Positions 1 through 6,313 of a DNA stretch of 15,713 nucleotides are shown here, piece by piece. Every line of letters begins with the position of its first letter. Within the stretch, counting starts at the first letter, position 1. Position numbers and translations under genes: made by a program. Source of the DNA: JBCDBY01 sp039182715 (GTDB lineage: Bacteria; Planctomycetota; PLA2); contig JBCDBY010000083.1 of NCBI GenBank assembly GCA_039182715.1, positions 1 to 15,713 of the forward strand, in the 5' to 3' direction. The notes under the pieces are model-generated. The model did not search any database. It saw only the letters and a program-made list of their open reading frames with translations, and was not told where the DNA came from.

Positions 1-55
1 ATTCTCCCGCTTTCTCAAATAGCGGGAGAATCGAACCCGGCTCAGTAATCCCGCT
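1..55. repeat. Inverted repeat with a competing third arm at the window edge
   Basis: Positions 1-11 (ATTCTCCCGCT) and 21-31 (AGCGGGAGAAT) are perfect reverse complements around a 9-nt loop. A third arm, TCCCGCT at 49-55, can pair with AGCGGGA at 21-27. Read on the minus strand, two mutually exclusive hairpins are possible, an arrangement seen in attenuators and alternative terminators. The sequence past position 1 is not available, so a T-run that would make the outer hairpin a leftward terminator cannot be checked. The word TCGAACCC at 31-38 resembles the complement of a tRNA T-loop, but no tRNA folds here. The role is unknown; only the pairing is certain. Confidence 0.5.
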
Positions 56-97
56 AACTGGAGGGACCGCGGACACGAAAGCCGTTGGCCCACCGGA

Positions 98-152
98 GTC
101 GTCGAAGACTCCACCCTCGGCACAACACGCTGCGAGGCCGAAAAGCTCCAAC
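98..152. repeat. Dispersed intergenic repeat, left copy A
   Basis: The block GTCGTCGAAGACTCCACCCT, then CGGCACAACACGCT and a GCTCCAAC tail, recurs 119 bp downstream at 217-290 with few mismatches. Its core GGCACAACACGC is also present in the 12022-12422 array. The copy ends in AACAGGCCC rather than the full hairpin seen in copy B, so it appears 3'-truncated or diverged. The plus-strand reading frame of 88 codons running through both copies has no recognisable product and I treat it as spurious. Confidence 0.7.
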
Positions 153-216
153 AGGCCCGCCGTCGGCCTCGGGCCATCAGTTCCCTCACGCGGTCCCGAA
201 GCCAAACGCTTTCGAA

Positions 217-290
217 GTCGTCAACGACTCCACCCTCGGCACAACACGCTACGGGGTCGAAAGGCTCCAACGGCGTAAGCCGTTGGGCCC
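217..290. repeat. Dispersed intergenic repeat, left copy B with hairpin
   Basis: This is the second copy of the repeat at 98-152, extended by a hairpin. CCAACGGC, a GTAA loop and GCCGTTGG form a perfect 8-bp stem, flanked by GGC and GCC that can pair across one bulged base. The 27 nt at 263-289 are identical to 12396-12422, which ties the two repeat loci of the window together. GTAA fits the GNRA tetraloop class, so the folded form may matter in RNA as well as DNA. Confidence 0.75.
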
Positions 291-300
291 AAGAGTCATC

Positions 301-380
301 CGCCCGACCGCGGGGGTCGGGCGCCCAAGCGCCCCGGACTACCTCAAATAAAAAAAGCGCCCGACCCCCGCGGTCGGGCG
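301..380. repeat. 24-bp perfect inverted repeat made of two self-complementary arms
   Basis: Positions 301-324 and 357-380 are perfect reverse complements of 24 nt separated by 32 nt. Each arm is itself a hairpin: CGCCCGACC and GGTCGGGCG, 9 bp, around a 5-nt loop. The DNA can therefore form one long stem or two short ones. The right-hand arm is the stem of the leftward terminator described separately. The left-hand arm has no T-run on either side. A duplicated and inverted terminator stem is the simplest reading. Confidence 0.75.
347..380 (-). terminator. Rho-independent terminator, leftward
   Basis: On the minus strand CGCCCGACC, a CGCGG-type loop and GGTCGGGCG form a 9-bp GC stem extended by GC pairs, followed at once by CTTTTTTTATTT (complement of 347-358). 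This is a textbook intrinsic terminator for transcription running right to left. No leftward gene is recognised upstream of it: the next gene to the right, at 646, runs the other way. It therefore implies a leftward transcript arising within about 381-645, or protection against antisense transcription into the repeat region. Confidence 0.8.
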
Positions 381-645
381 CGCTCTACCTGAACGCAATG
401 GTTGGGCTCTCAGTTAAGGAAAAAAGGGTACAAACGAAATCACTCTCTTGAATTGTCAGAAACTCAGGTAGAACTCGCCCGGCACTAATGCAAGGGTGGG
501 ACCATTCGCGGTTTCTTTTCGGAAATCGCCGTGCCGTGCGGGTTTTTCGCATTCCGCTGCCCGAACTGCGCATCCAAGCGTGCGGATTCGCTCGAACTCC
601 CCCGTGCAACGCTGCACTGCTGGGAAAGCACCCTAGAATTCCTCG
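381..645. other. AT-richer intergenic island; possible leftward small RNA or short ORF
   Basis: No confident gene lies here. Positions 410-560 are visibly AT-richer than the surroundings. TCTACCTGA at 384-392 and TCAGGTAGA at 464-472 are perfect reverse complements, so a leftward transcript could fold with a 9-bp closing stem around about 70 nt and then run straight into the terminator at 347-380. An alternative is a leftward 55-codon ORF starting at an ATG near 550 (MRKTRTARRF...) and stopping at 385-387, but its composition is unremarkable, it lacks a ribosome site and no family is recognised. The right end carries the promoter of the ABC operon. Confidence 0.35.
634..645 (+). promoter_or_regulatory. 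-10 promoter element, leaderless start of ABC operon
   Basis: TAGAAT at 634-639 matches the housekeeping -10 consensus at 5 of 6 positions and is followed by only 6 nt before the ATG at 646. Transcription would begin at or next to the A of the start codon. No purine-rich ribosome site precedes the gene. The same hexamer at the same distance occurs at 5236 and 7350. No clear -35 box is visible. Confidence 0.6.
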
Positions 646-2397
646 ATGCGGGGCTGGAAACTCGTTCTCGGGTACCTGAATCGGTACCGCTGGCCATTGG
701 CCGGAGGCATTGCCGCCCTGCTCGTCAGCAACGCCGCGATCCTCACGATTCCGGAGCTTTTCGCGCGCGGCATGAAGGCGATCGAGGAGCCCTTCAACCG
801 GGGTGATCCGGTCGACGTCGGCCGGGTCGGCCACTTCGCGCTGCTCGCCCTCGGTGTCGCCGTACTGAGCGCCACCGGCAACTTCTTCAAGCGATACCTG
901 ATCGTCGGCACCTCGCGGCGGGTTGAGGCGGACATGCGTCGCGACCTCTTCCGCCACATCGAGAAGCTGCCGCTGCACTACTACGATCAGACCCGGACGG
1001 GTGATCTGCTCTCCCGCGCGACGGCCGACATCGAGGCGGTTCGCATGGCCATCGGCCCGTCCATCATGTACCTGGCCGACGCCGTCCTGAAGTCGGTCGG
1101 CGTTCTGGTGCTGATGCTCGTGATCAACGCCGAACTGACCCTCTGGGCTCTCTCGCCCCTCGTCGGCATCGCCATCGGGCTGATCTTCTTCGCGCCGCGC
1201 ATCCAGCGGGCGTCACGCGCCGTGCAGGACGGCGTCGCCGCGATCAGCGCCCGCACGCAGGAGTCGTTCGCGGGGGGCCGGGTCGTCCGGACGTTCGCCA
1301 CGGAGGACTTCGAGAACGCCGAACTCGACCTGCTCGGCCGCGAGTATCTCGACCGCAACGTCGCGTTGGCGCGCGTGCGTGGAGCCACCACCGCCTGGAC
1401 CGCGTTCATGGGCGCCACCGCGGCGGCCCTCACGCTCTTCGTCGGCGGACGACAGATCATCGACGGGGAGTTCACCATCTCCCGCCTGATCCAGTTCAAC
1501 AGCTATCAGGCGATCCTCATCTGGCCGATGATCGCGTTCGGCTGGGTCCTCGCCCTCATCCAGCGGGGCCGCGCCGGTCTCGAGCGGATCCAGGAGATCA
1601 TGTCGCTCGATCTGGAGGCGGACGACGGCACCGTCGACGCACCGCGCAGGGGACACGTCGAGGTGCGCGACCTGACCTTCGCGTACGGCGACGAGCCGGT
1701 GCTGCGGGACATCGCGTTCGACCTGCCGGCCGGCCGCACTCTCGGCATCGTCGGCGCCACCGGCTCGGGCAAGTCGACCATCGTCTCCCTCCTCACCCGT
1801 CTCTACGACCCGCCGCGCGGCACGATGCGCATCGACGGCACCGACGTCCACGACCTCACGCTCGACCGACTGCGCCGCGCGGTCACGATCGTGCCGCAAG
1901 AGGCCTTCCTGTTCTCCGCCACGCTGCGCGAAAACATCCTTCACGGGCGCCCCGACGCGACCGACGCCCAGCTCGATGCCGCGGTCGAGGACGCGCGCCT
2001 CGCGGCCGACCTGCCGCAGCTTCCCGACGGGCTCGACACGGTCGTCGGCGAACGCGGCGTGACGCTCTCCGGCGGACAGAAGCAACGCGCCACGCTCGCG
2101 CGCGCGCTCATCAGCGACGCCCCGATCCTCGTGCTGGACGACTCGCTGAGCGCGGTCGACAGCGAGACGGAGACGGCGATCCTGCACAACCTGCGGCGCG
2201 TGCGGGAGGGTCGCACGGCGATCATCGTCGCGCACCGCATCTCCGCCCTGCGCGACGCCGATCACATCCTGCTGCTGCGCGACGGCCACATCGCCGAGCA
2301 GGGCACGCACGACGAACTCGTCGCCCTCGACGGCGAGTACGCGCGCATCGCCCGCGCCCAGGCGCTCGAGGAAGAGATCGAGGCGATCGACCGATGA
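646..2397 (+). CDS. ABC exporter half-transporter, degenerate-site subunit
   Basis: This is a 583-residue type IV (B-family) ABC exporter half: a six-helix membrane domain in roughly the first 310 residues, then a nucleotide-binding domain. Visible motifs are Walker A GATGSGKS (370-377), Q-loop PQEAFLF, signature LSGGQ (474-478), Walker B ILVLDD (494-499) and H-loop AHR. The residue after the Walker B aspartate is Asp499 where active ATPases carry Glu. In heterodimeric exporters such as TM287/288 and BmrCD, that substitution marks the subunit whose Walker motifs form the non-hydrolysing site. The stop overlaps the next gene's start (ATGA at 2394-2397), so the partners are translationally coupled. 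The start follows a -10 box by 6 nt. The substrate cannot be read from sequence; multidrug or lipid export is typical of the family. Confidence 0.93.
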   Translation: MRGWKLVLGYLNRYRWPLAGGIAALLVSNAAILTIPELFARGMKAIEEPFNRGDPVDVGRVGHFALLALGVAVLSATGNFFKRYLIVGTSRRVEADMRRDLFRHIEKLPLHYYDQTRTGDLLSRATADIEAVRMAIGPSIMYLADAVLKSVGVLVLMLVINAELTLWALSPLVGIAIGLIFFAPRIQRASRAVQDGVAAISARTQESFAGGRVVRTFATEDFENAELDLLGREYLDRNVALARVRGATTAWTAFMGATAAALTLFVGGRQIIDGEFTISRLIQFNSYQAILIWPMIAFGWVLALIQRGRAGLERIQEIMSLDLEADDGTVDAPRRGHVEVRDLTFAYGDEPVLRDIAFDLPAGRTLGIVGATGSGKSTIVSLLTRLYDPPRGTMRIDGTDVHDLTLDRLRRAVTIVPQEAFLFSATLRENILHGRPDATDAQLDAAVEDARLAADLPQLPDGLDTVVGERGVTLSGGQKQRATLARALISDAPILVLDDSLSAVDSETETAILHNLRRVREGRTAIIVAHRISALRDADHILLLRDGHIAEQGTHDELVALDGEYARIARAQALEEEIEAIDR

Positions 2398-4169
2398 GCG
2401 GCGCGTATCGGAACATCACCGAGGACAACAAGGCGGACTGGCGCGTCACCGGGCGCATCCTGCGCTACATCGTCCCGCATCGCGCCCTGCTCGTGCTCGC
2501 CATCGCGATCCTCGTCGCGCAGGCGGCCGGCTCGCTGATCGCGCCGTGGGCGGTCGCCCAGGCGATCGACCTCGGCATCCGTCCGCGCGACGTCGACGCC
2601 CTGCAGTTCTGGGGCCTCGTGTTCTGCGGCCTGGCTGCGATCGGCGCGGTGCTCGAATACCTGCGCCAGCGCATCACGATCCTGCTGGGCCAGCGCGTGA
2701 TCTTCGATCTGCGAGAGAAGGTCTTCGCGCACATCCACAGGCTGCCGGTGCGCTTCTTCGATCGCACGCCGGTCGGCACGATGGTCACGCGCGTGACGAG
2801 CGACGTCGAAGCGCTGGCGGAGATGTTCTCGAGCGGCGTGGCGGCGATCGCGAGCGACCTGCTGCTGCTGGTGCTCATCGTCGTCGTGCTGCTGGTCGTG
2901 CAGACCGAGCTGGCCCTGGTCGCGCTCGTGCTGCTCCCGCTTATCGTGATCTTCTCGCTCTGGGTCGGCAAACGCATGCGCCGGGACTTCCGCATCATGC
3001 GGGGGCGGCTCTCGACGCTCAACGGCTTCCAGCAGGAAGCGTTCACCGGGGTCCGCATCACGCGCCTCTTCCGCCGCGAGGAGGCGGTCGCCGAACAATT
3101 CAAGGGACACAACCGCTCCTTGATGCGCGCGCACTTCGAGACCATCTTCAACTTTTCGTTCTTCTTCCCGAGCATCGAGCTCATGTCCGCGGCGGGCCAG
3201 GCGGCGATCCTCGTACTGGCGGCGTCACGCATCACCGGGGGCGACATCTCTTGGGGCACGCTCGCCTTCTTCTGGATGGCGCTCGCGCTCATGCTGCGAC
3301 CGATTCGCGAGCTCTCCGATCGGTTCAACATCCTCCAGGCGGCCCTCGCCGCCGCCGAGCGGCTGTTCGGCGTGCTCGACCAGAAGGTCGAGGAGCCCGA
3401 TGTCGAGGGTGCCGCGAAGGCGGACACGCTGCGCGGCGCGGTCGAGTTCGATCACGTCGAGTTCGCCTATCTCGAGGACGAGCCGGTGCTGCGCGACATC
3501 TCGTTCCGCATCGAGCCGGGTGAAATGGTGGCGATCGTCGGCCCGACCGGCGCGGGCAAGACCTCGATCATCTCGCTGCTCAGCCGGCTGTGGGACCCGC
3601 AATCGGGCACCATCCGTGTCGACGGCCGCCCGGTCGAACAATACGAGCGCCGCTCGCTGCGATCGCGCATCGCCGTCGTGCTGCAGGACGTCTTCCTCTT
3701 CCACGGCACGGTCGCCGAGAACATCCGTCTCGGGAAGGAAGAGATTCCGGAAGAGACGCTCCGTGCCGCCTGCCGCACCGTGAACGCGGAGCGCTTCATC
3801 GAGAAGCTCGACGGCGGCTACGACGCCGAGATCCGCGAGCGCGGCAGCAACCTGAGCGTCGGCCAGAAGCAGCTGCTTGCCTTCGCGCGGGCGCTCGCCA
3901 GCGACCCCGCGATCCTGGTGCTCGACGAGGCGACCAGCTCCATCGACACCGAAACGGAGATGCTCATCCAGGACGCCATGGAAAAGCTCATGGCCGACCG
4001 CACGAGCATCGTGATCGCCCACCGCCTCTCGACGGTCCGCCGCGCCGACCGCATTTTGGTCATGCACCACGGCCGCCTGGTCGAGCAGGGCAAGCACGAG
4101 GAGCTGCTCGCGCAGGACGGACTCTACGCCCGCCTCTACCGTCTCTCGGTGGAGGAGGGAACCCTCTAG
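2394..4169 (+). CDS. ABC exporter half-transporter, catalytic subunit
   Basis: This 591-residue protein has an N-terminal six-helix exporter domain and a C-terminal ATPase domain. Motifs are Walker A GPTGAGKT (383-390), Q-loop LQDVFLF, signature LSVGQ (487-491), Walker B ILVLDE (507-512) with the catalytic Glu512, and H-loop AHR. The signature departs from LSGGQ at its third residue. It would face the Walker motifs of the upstream subunit, so both defects fall in the same ATP site, as expected for an asymmetric heterodimer of the MdlA/MdlB, BmrC/BmrD or TM287/TM288 type. The two subunits overlap by 4 nt and should be made in equal amounts. No terminator is visible after the stop; the convergent small gene ends 6 bp further on. 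Confidence 0.93.
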   Translation: MSGAYRNITEDNKADWRVTGRILRYIVPHRALLVLAIAILVAQAAGSLIAPWAVAQAIDLGIRPRDVDALQFWGLVFCGLAAIGAVLEYLRQRITILLGQRVIFDLREKVFAHIHRLPVRFFDRTPVGTMVTRVTSDVEALAEMFSSGVAAIASDLLLLVLIVVVLLVVQTELALVALVLLPLIVIFSLWVGKRMRRDFRIMRGRLSTLNGFQQEAFTGVRITRLFRREEAVAEQFKGHNRSLMRAHFETIFNFSFFFPSIELMSAAGQAAILVLAASRITGGDISWGTLAFFWMALALMLRPIRELSDRFNILQAALAAAERLFGVLDQKVEEPDVEGAAKADTLRGAVEFDHVEFAYLEDEPVLRDISFRIEPGEMVAIVGPTGAGKTSIISLLSRLWDPQSGTIRVDGRPVEQYERRSLRSRIAVVLQDVFLFHGTVAENIRLGKEEIPEETLRAACRTVNAERFIEKLDGGYDAEIRERGSNLSVGQKQLLAFARALASDPAILVLDEATSSIDTETEMLIQDAMEKLMADRTSIVIAHRLSTVRRADRILVMHHGRLVEQGKHEELLAQDGLYARLYRLSVEEGTL

Positions 4170-4175
4170 CGGTCC

Positions 4176-4334
4176 CTAGTCTTCTTGCGCCGGATCCCCG
4201 TCCAGCAGCGCGTAGGCGGTTTCCAGCACCGCATCGTCGGAGTCGAGTTCGCCGTTGGCGAGACGTCGGCGTACGTCCTCGAGGTACTGGGCGCGCCACG
4301 AGGGGTCGGGGAGGCAGAGTCGATCGCGGTCCAC
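4176..4334 (-). CDS. Small FlgM-like protein, putative anti-sigma factor
   Basis: A 52-codon frame on the minus strand starts at GTG 4334, 32 nt after the sigma-factor stop, and ends at TAG 4176-4178, leaving only 6 bp to the convergent ABC gene. The product contains QYLEDVRRRLANGELDSDDA followed by VLETAYALLDGD. This resembles the C-terminal sigma-binding part of FlgM proteins (a helix with VRR.I..G.Y..D, then V...LL). FlgM binds sigma-28 and holds it inactive until the flagellar hook is complete. Position directly behind a FliA-type sigma gene supports the reading. An AAGGG sits 4 nt before the GTG. The length is short for FlgM (commonly near 90-100 residues), so the N-terminal half is missing or starts at an unrecognised codon. 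Homology is by eye only. Confidence 0.5.
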   Translation of the reverse strand: MDRDRLCLPDPSWRAQYLEDVRRRLANGELDSDDAVLETAYALLDGDPAQED

Positions 4335-4366
4335 TACGCCCTTGTTCGGCGGTTCGCGGGGTCGCT

Positions 4367-5119
4367 TTACCGCACGTCCTGCAGCATGGTCTGCAGGCGA
4401 GACAGCGCGCGCGAGTGGATCTGGCTGACGCGCGACTCGGTCACGCCCAGCACCTGGCCGATCTCACGCAGCAGCAGCCCCTCGCGGTAGTACATCGTGA
4501 TCACGCGCCGCTCCACCTCGGGCAGGCTGCGAATGCGATCCGCGATGGAACCGATCTGCTCCAGCTTCGCCGCGCCGTCGAACGGGTCGAGCGTGTCGGG
4601 GCAGGCGAGGATGTCGCGCACCTGCAGCGCGTCGGGCGTCGACGTGCCGTCCTCGATGCTGAGCGTGATCACGCGCCGCGCGATCGCCGCCAGCTCGCGG
4701 ACGTTGGCCTCCTCGACGCCGAGCGCCGCGGCGACCTCGAGCGAGGTCGGCTGGCGGCCGAGCTTCTGGCTCAGCTGCGCGTTCGCCTTGTCCATCGCGC
4801 GGATCTTTTCGCGTGTGCTGCGCGGCACCGCGTCAAGGCGGCGCAGCTCGTCGAGCACGGCGCCGCGGATGAGCGCGAAGGCATAGGTCTTGAAGGCGAC
4901 GCCCCGCTCCGTATCGAACGAGCGCGTGGCGTTGACCAGCCCGATGGATCCGACCTGGAACAGCTCGTCGGTATCGACGTGCGAAGGCAGGTTGATCGCG
5001 ATGCGGCCCACGACGTGGCGCACCAGCGGGAGGTACTCCTCCACCATTCGATCGCGGTCCTTGGCGGAGAGTCCACCCTTCCCGCGACCCGCTGTTTTGT
5101 TCCTTGCTGCAACCGTCAT
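4367..5119 (-). CDS. fliA: FliA/WhiG-family RNA polymerase sigma factor
   Basis: With the ATG at 5119 the product has 250 residues, the usual FliA size. A GTG start at 5215 would add 32 unconserved residues, so I prefer 5119. Region 2 (about 26-100) shows YLPLVRHVVGRI, DELFQVGSIGLVNATRSFD, FKTYAFALIRGAVLDELRR and the family hallmark DAVPRS. Region 3 (about 102-175) includes QLSQKLGRQPTSLEVAAALGV. Region 4 (about 195-248) includes LPEVERRVITMYY and GVTESRVSQIHSRALSRL, the -35-binding helix-turn-helix. Proteins of this family direct RNA polymerase to flagellar, motility or sporulation promoters. A small FlgM-like ORF follows. The gene is divergent from 5248 with about 128 bp between starts. No other flagellar gene is in the window, so the regulon is open. 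Confidence 0.9.
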   Translation of the reverse strand: MTVAARNKTAGRGKGGLSAKDRDRMVEEYLPLVRHVVGRIAINLPSHVDTDELFQVGSIGLVNATRSFDTERGVAFKTYAFALIRGAVLDELRRLDAVPRSTREKIRAMDKANAQLSQKLGRQPTSLEVAAALGVEEANVRELAAIARRVITLSIEDGTSTPDALQVRDILACPDTLDPFDGAAKLEQIGSIADRIRSLPEVERRVITMYYREGLLLREIGQVLGVTESRVSQIHSRALSRLQTMLQDVR

Positions 5120-5235
5120 GAAGTCATCCCGCGCGAGTCCGGAGCAGGTATCGACGCGCGGGAAAGGACGGCTCAAGGCCCATCGGCGGGGGCCGTGCCG
5201 AATCGGGACAGGCACGCGGATGGTGCAGGACAGCG

Positions 5236-5247
5236 TAGAATCAGGGC
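5236..5247 (+). promoter_or_regulatory. -10 promoter element, leaderless start
   Basis: TAGAAT at 5236-5241 is followed by exactly 6 nt and then the ATG at 5248, the same arrangement as at 634-646. No -35 box close to TTGACA is visible at 16-18 nt upstream, and no ribosome binding site fits between the box and the start. Confidence 0.6.
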
Positions 5248-6207
5248 ATGAAGCGCTACGCGCTGCCGCTCGTGCTGTTCTCCGCCATCGGAGCGATCGT
5301 CGTGATCCTCGTTCTGGGCATGGACGACAAGCGCGGTGGCGTCACGACCAACCCCTTCCGCAACCAGGAGAGCGGCTCGACCGGAACCGGCGGCACCGAC
5401 ACGACCACGGCCGACGGTCCGCAGCCGGCGCGTACCACGACCTCGCTCGAGAAGAACCGCTGGATGCGCGAGTTCGAGCGCTCGCTGGATCGCGAGGACC
5501 TCTCGAATGCGCAGCACTACCGCAGCAGGGTGGCGGAGAGCATGCACGCGATCATGGCGGACAAGGAGCTCCAGGCGAACCTCGTCGCAACCATCCGCAA
5601 ACATGCGGTGGAAGAACGAGACCCGGCCAAGCGGCGCATCCTGCTCCCGCTGCTGCGCGTGTTCGCCACGCCGGAGACGACCGCGATCGTCGAGCAGGAG
5701 TACTACGCCGCCGAGAGCGAGTGGGAGAGGCTCGTCCTTCTCGAGGCGATGTCGAGCCGCAAGCACAACCCCACCGTCGCATCCGAGTGGGCGCTCGACA
5801 TGGCGCTCCACAGCGAGGACCCGCAGCATCGCGCGCTCGCGTTCCAATACATGCAGGACAATCCCGCGAGCCACGAGGCGGTTTTCCAGATGGCGGAGCA
5901 GCTCTACCAGTCCTCGACGCGGCCCGCGCAGCGGCTTGCCGCGCTGGAAGAGGTCGCCCGACGCGCGGCCCTGGATCACGAGCCCGCGCGCGCGATGGTG
6001 CGCCGCATCCTCGCCAACCCCCGCCCGGAGGAGCTTAGCCGCGCCATGTCGGAGATGGAGGTCTGGGCGACGGAAAAGGACGCCCGACGTCTCGAGGTGC
6101 TCGCGCAGGAGTTCCCCGACATGGAGGGGCTCATCCTCAACGAGGTCGAGCGCATCCGCATCCGCATCCGGATGGAAGAGGAACACAAGCGCGACGGGAC
6201 GAGATAG
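5248..6207 (+). CDS. Membrane-anchored helical-repeat protein, function unknown
   Basis: This is a 319-residue protein with an N-terminal MKRYALPL followed by a hydrophobic stretch to about residue 24, most simply a single signal-anchor with the rest outside the cytoplasm. A low-complexity Ser/Thr/Gly linker (about 30-65) follows. The remainder (about 70-310) is almost entirely amphipathic helix, with alternating Ala/Leu/Glu/Arg blocks of about 30-40 residues that resemble HEAT- or TPR-like solenoids, for example RRILLPLLRVFATPET and RLAALEEVARRAAL. I do not recognise a named family or any catalytic motif. A scaffold or protein-protein interaction role is the usual inference for such folds. 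The gene is divergent from the sigma gene and convergent with the glycosyltransferase. Confidence 0.8.
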   Translation: MKRYALPLVLFSAIGAIVVILVLGMDDKRGGVTTNPFRNQESGSTGTGGTDTTTADGPQPARTTTSLEKNRWMREFERSLDREDLSNAQHYRSRVAESMHAIMADKELQANLVATIRKHAVEERDPAKRRILLPLLRVFATPETTAIVEQEYYAAESEWERLVLLEAMSSRKHNPTVASEWALDMALHSEDPQHRALAFQYMQDNPASHEAVFQMAEQLYQSSTRPAQRLAALEEVARRAALDHEPARAMVRRILANPRPEELSRAMSEMEVWATEKDARRLEVLAQEFPDMEGLILNEVERIRIRIRMEEEHKRDGTR

Positions 6208-6293
6208 TAGTCAGTCGTCAGTGGTCAGTATTCCGCCGGGCCTCCGTCGTCCGTAGGGCTCCGATCACGAAAAACTGATCACTGAAGACTACT
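6206..6293. repeat. Imperfect inverted repeat between convergent genes
   Basis: AGTAGTCAGTCGTCAGTGGT plus CAGT (6206-6229) pairs imperfectly with ACTGATCACTGAAGACTACT (6274-6293). About 18 of 20 right-arm bases match if a 4-nt insertion in the left arm is allowed. The left arm overlaps the TAG stop of the upstream gene. The left arm itself is a string of GTCAGT-like words. The stem lies between convergent genes and could end transcription from both sides, although neither side has a long T-run (AAAAA at 6270-6274 would serve only leftward transcripts). Confidence 0.5.
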
Positions 6294-6313
6294 CACAGGC
6301 AACTCGCACTGGA

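Noticed and set aside
21..60. tRNA-like T-loop word (complement of TCGAACCC) on the minus strand.
   Set aside because: The flanking bases do not form a T-stem or acceptor stem and no anticodon arm is present.
381..400. Minus-strand GTTCAGGTAGAGC resembles a tRNA D-arm.
   Set aside because: It is followed directly by the terminator stem; there is no room for the anticodon and T arms.
1213..2310. Long minus-strand open frame antisense to the first ABC gene.
   Set aside because: It is a GC-rich shadow of the ABC coding frame, with biased composition and no recognisable domain.
3590..5251. Plus-strand open frame of 553 codons across the ABC end and the sigma gene.
   Set aside because: It is Arg/Pro-rich, crosses two confident genes in the wrong frame or strand, and has no domain.
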